Of a DNA stretch of 64,000 nucleotides, positions 63,707 through 64,000 are shown piece by piece; within the stretch, counting starts at the first letter, position 1; each line of letters begins with the position of its first letter. Where the stretch lies: NCBI RefSeq assembly GCF_049243985.1, contig NC_135384.1, forward strand, positions 17,418,501-17,482,500, written 5' to 3'. The translations under genes were made by a program, and so were the position numbers. The notes under the pieces were generated by a model. The model did no database searches and was not told the DNA's origin. It was given only the letters and a program-made list of their open reading frames with translations. The stretch comes from Paroedura picta. Lineage: Eukaryota; Chordata; Lepidosauria; Squamata; Gekkonidae.

Positions 63707-64000
63707 GAAAGGGGGGGAGGAAGGGATACATTTGGAAGTACAGGGTCACAAAGTATCTGTATGATCTCCCTACTCTGCATTATCTAAAATAATCTTCACA
63801 GACACAGCAGTCCTGATCTAGCCTTTTTAATGTGCCACCTGGAATACATGAAACAGCCTTCTACTGAATCAGTCCTGGGTACTCCAGGGTCTCTCAACCA
63901 GGGTTTCTTGAAAATTTGTTAAACATTTACCAGGTGATATGACCATATATGGTTATGTTGACCTGTATTCCCCCCCACACACCCTCTCAAAACAGCCAAT

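Overview
The window is vertebrate nuclear DNA: split genes with GT/AG introns, CpG-rich promoters, AATAAA-type ends and dense transposon debris. The repeats point to a squamate reptile (lizard or snake). They include a Sauria-type SINE, a Bov-B (RTE) LINE 3' end, CR1 LINEs ending in ATTCTATGATTCT, L2-like LINEs, tRNA- and 5S-derived SINEs, palindromic hAT MITEs and Helitron-like elements. I cannot name the species.

Four host genes are recognised, and three are complete in coding sequence. BCL2L12 (+, CDS 13146-23454, six coding exons, 366 aa) is a BCL2-related apoptosis regulator. RUVBL2 (+, CDS 26365-36004, 15 exons, 462 aa) is the Reptin AAA+ ATPase. PNKP (-, CDS 48651-37697, 16 coding exons, 559 aa) is the DNA end-processing phosphatase/kinase. 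TRPM4 (-, 63615-51535, the last 12 coding exons) is a Ca2+-activated cation channel whose N-terminal half lies beyond the right edge. In the exon models every junction is GT/AG and every reading-frame phase closes. RUVBL2 and PNKP converge, with 3' ends about 1.4 kb apart. PNKP and TRPM4 run head to tail. A further unrecognised minus-strand exon may touch the left edge (1-117).

Layout: 0.1-11 kb is gene-poor and repeat-rich, with a CpG island at 3.6-4.4 kb and a composite CR1 at 6.2-10.1 kb. 11.2-24.5 kb is BCL2L12. 25-36.1 kb is RUVBL2 with its CpG-island promoter. 36.1-37.4 kb is a convergent spacer. 37.4-50 kb is PNKP. 50-64 kb is TRPM4. In human all four genes lie in 19q13.3 but are not direct neighbours, so this looks like a rearranged version of the same syntenic block. 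They share no pathway beyond a loose link of RUVBL2 and PNKP to genome maintenance.

The most unusual content is in the repeats: a roughly 137-bp near-perfect palindromic hAT MITE in nine copies, six with exact 8-bp target duplications (one of them a half-length unit); two different hAT elements side by side sharing a tripled target; Helitron-like elements with matching ends, one made almost entirely of consecutive GC-rich hairpins; two kinds of large inverted repeats in LINE debris; a Sauria SINE nested in a 5S-derived SINE with a 10-bp duplication; and a (CTTT)n microsatellite that supplies the polypyrimidine tract of a TRPM4 exon.
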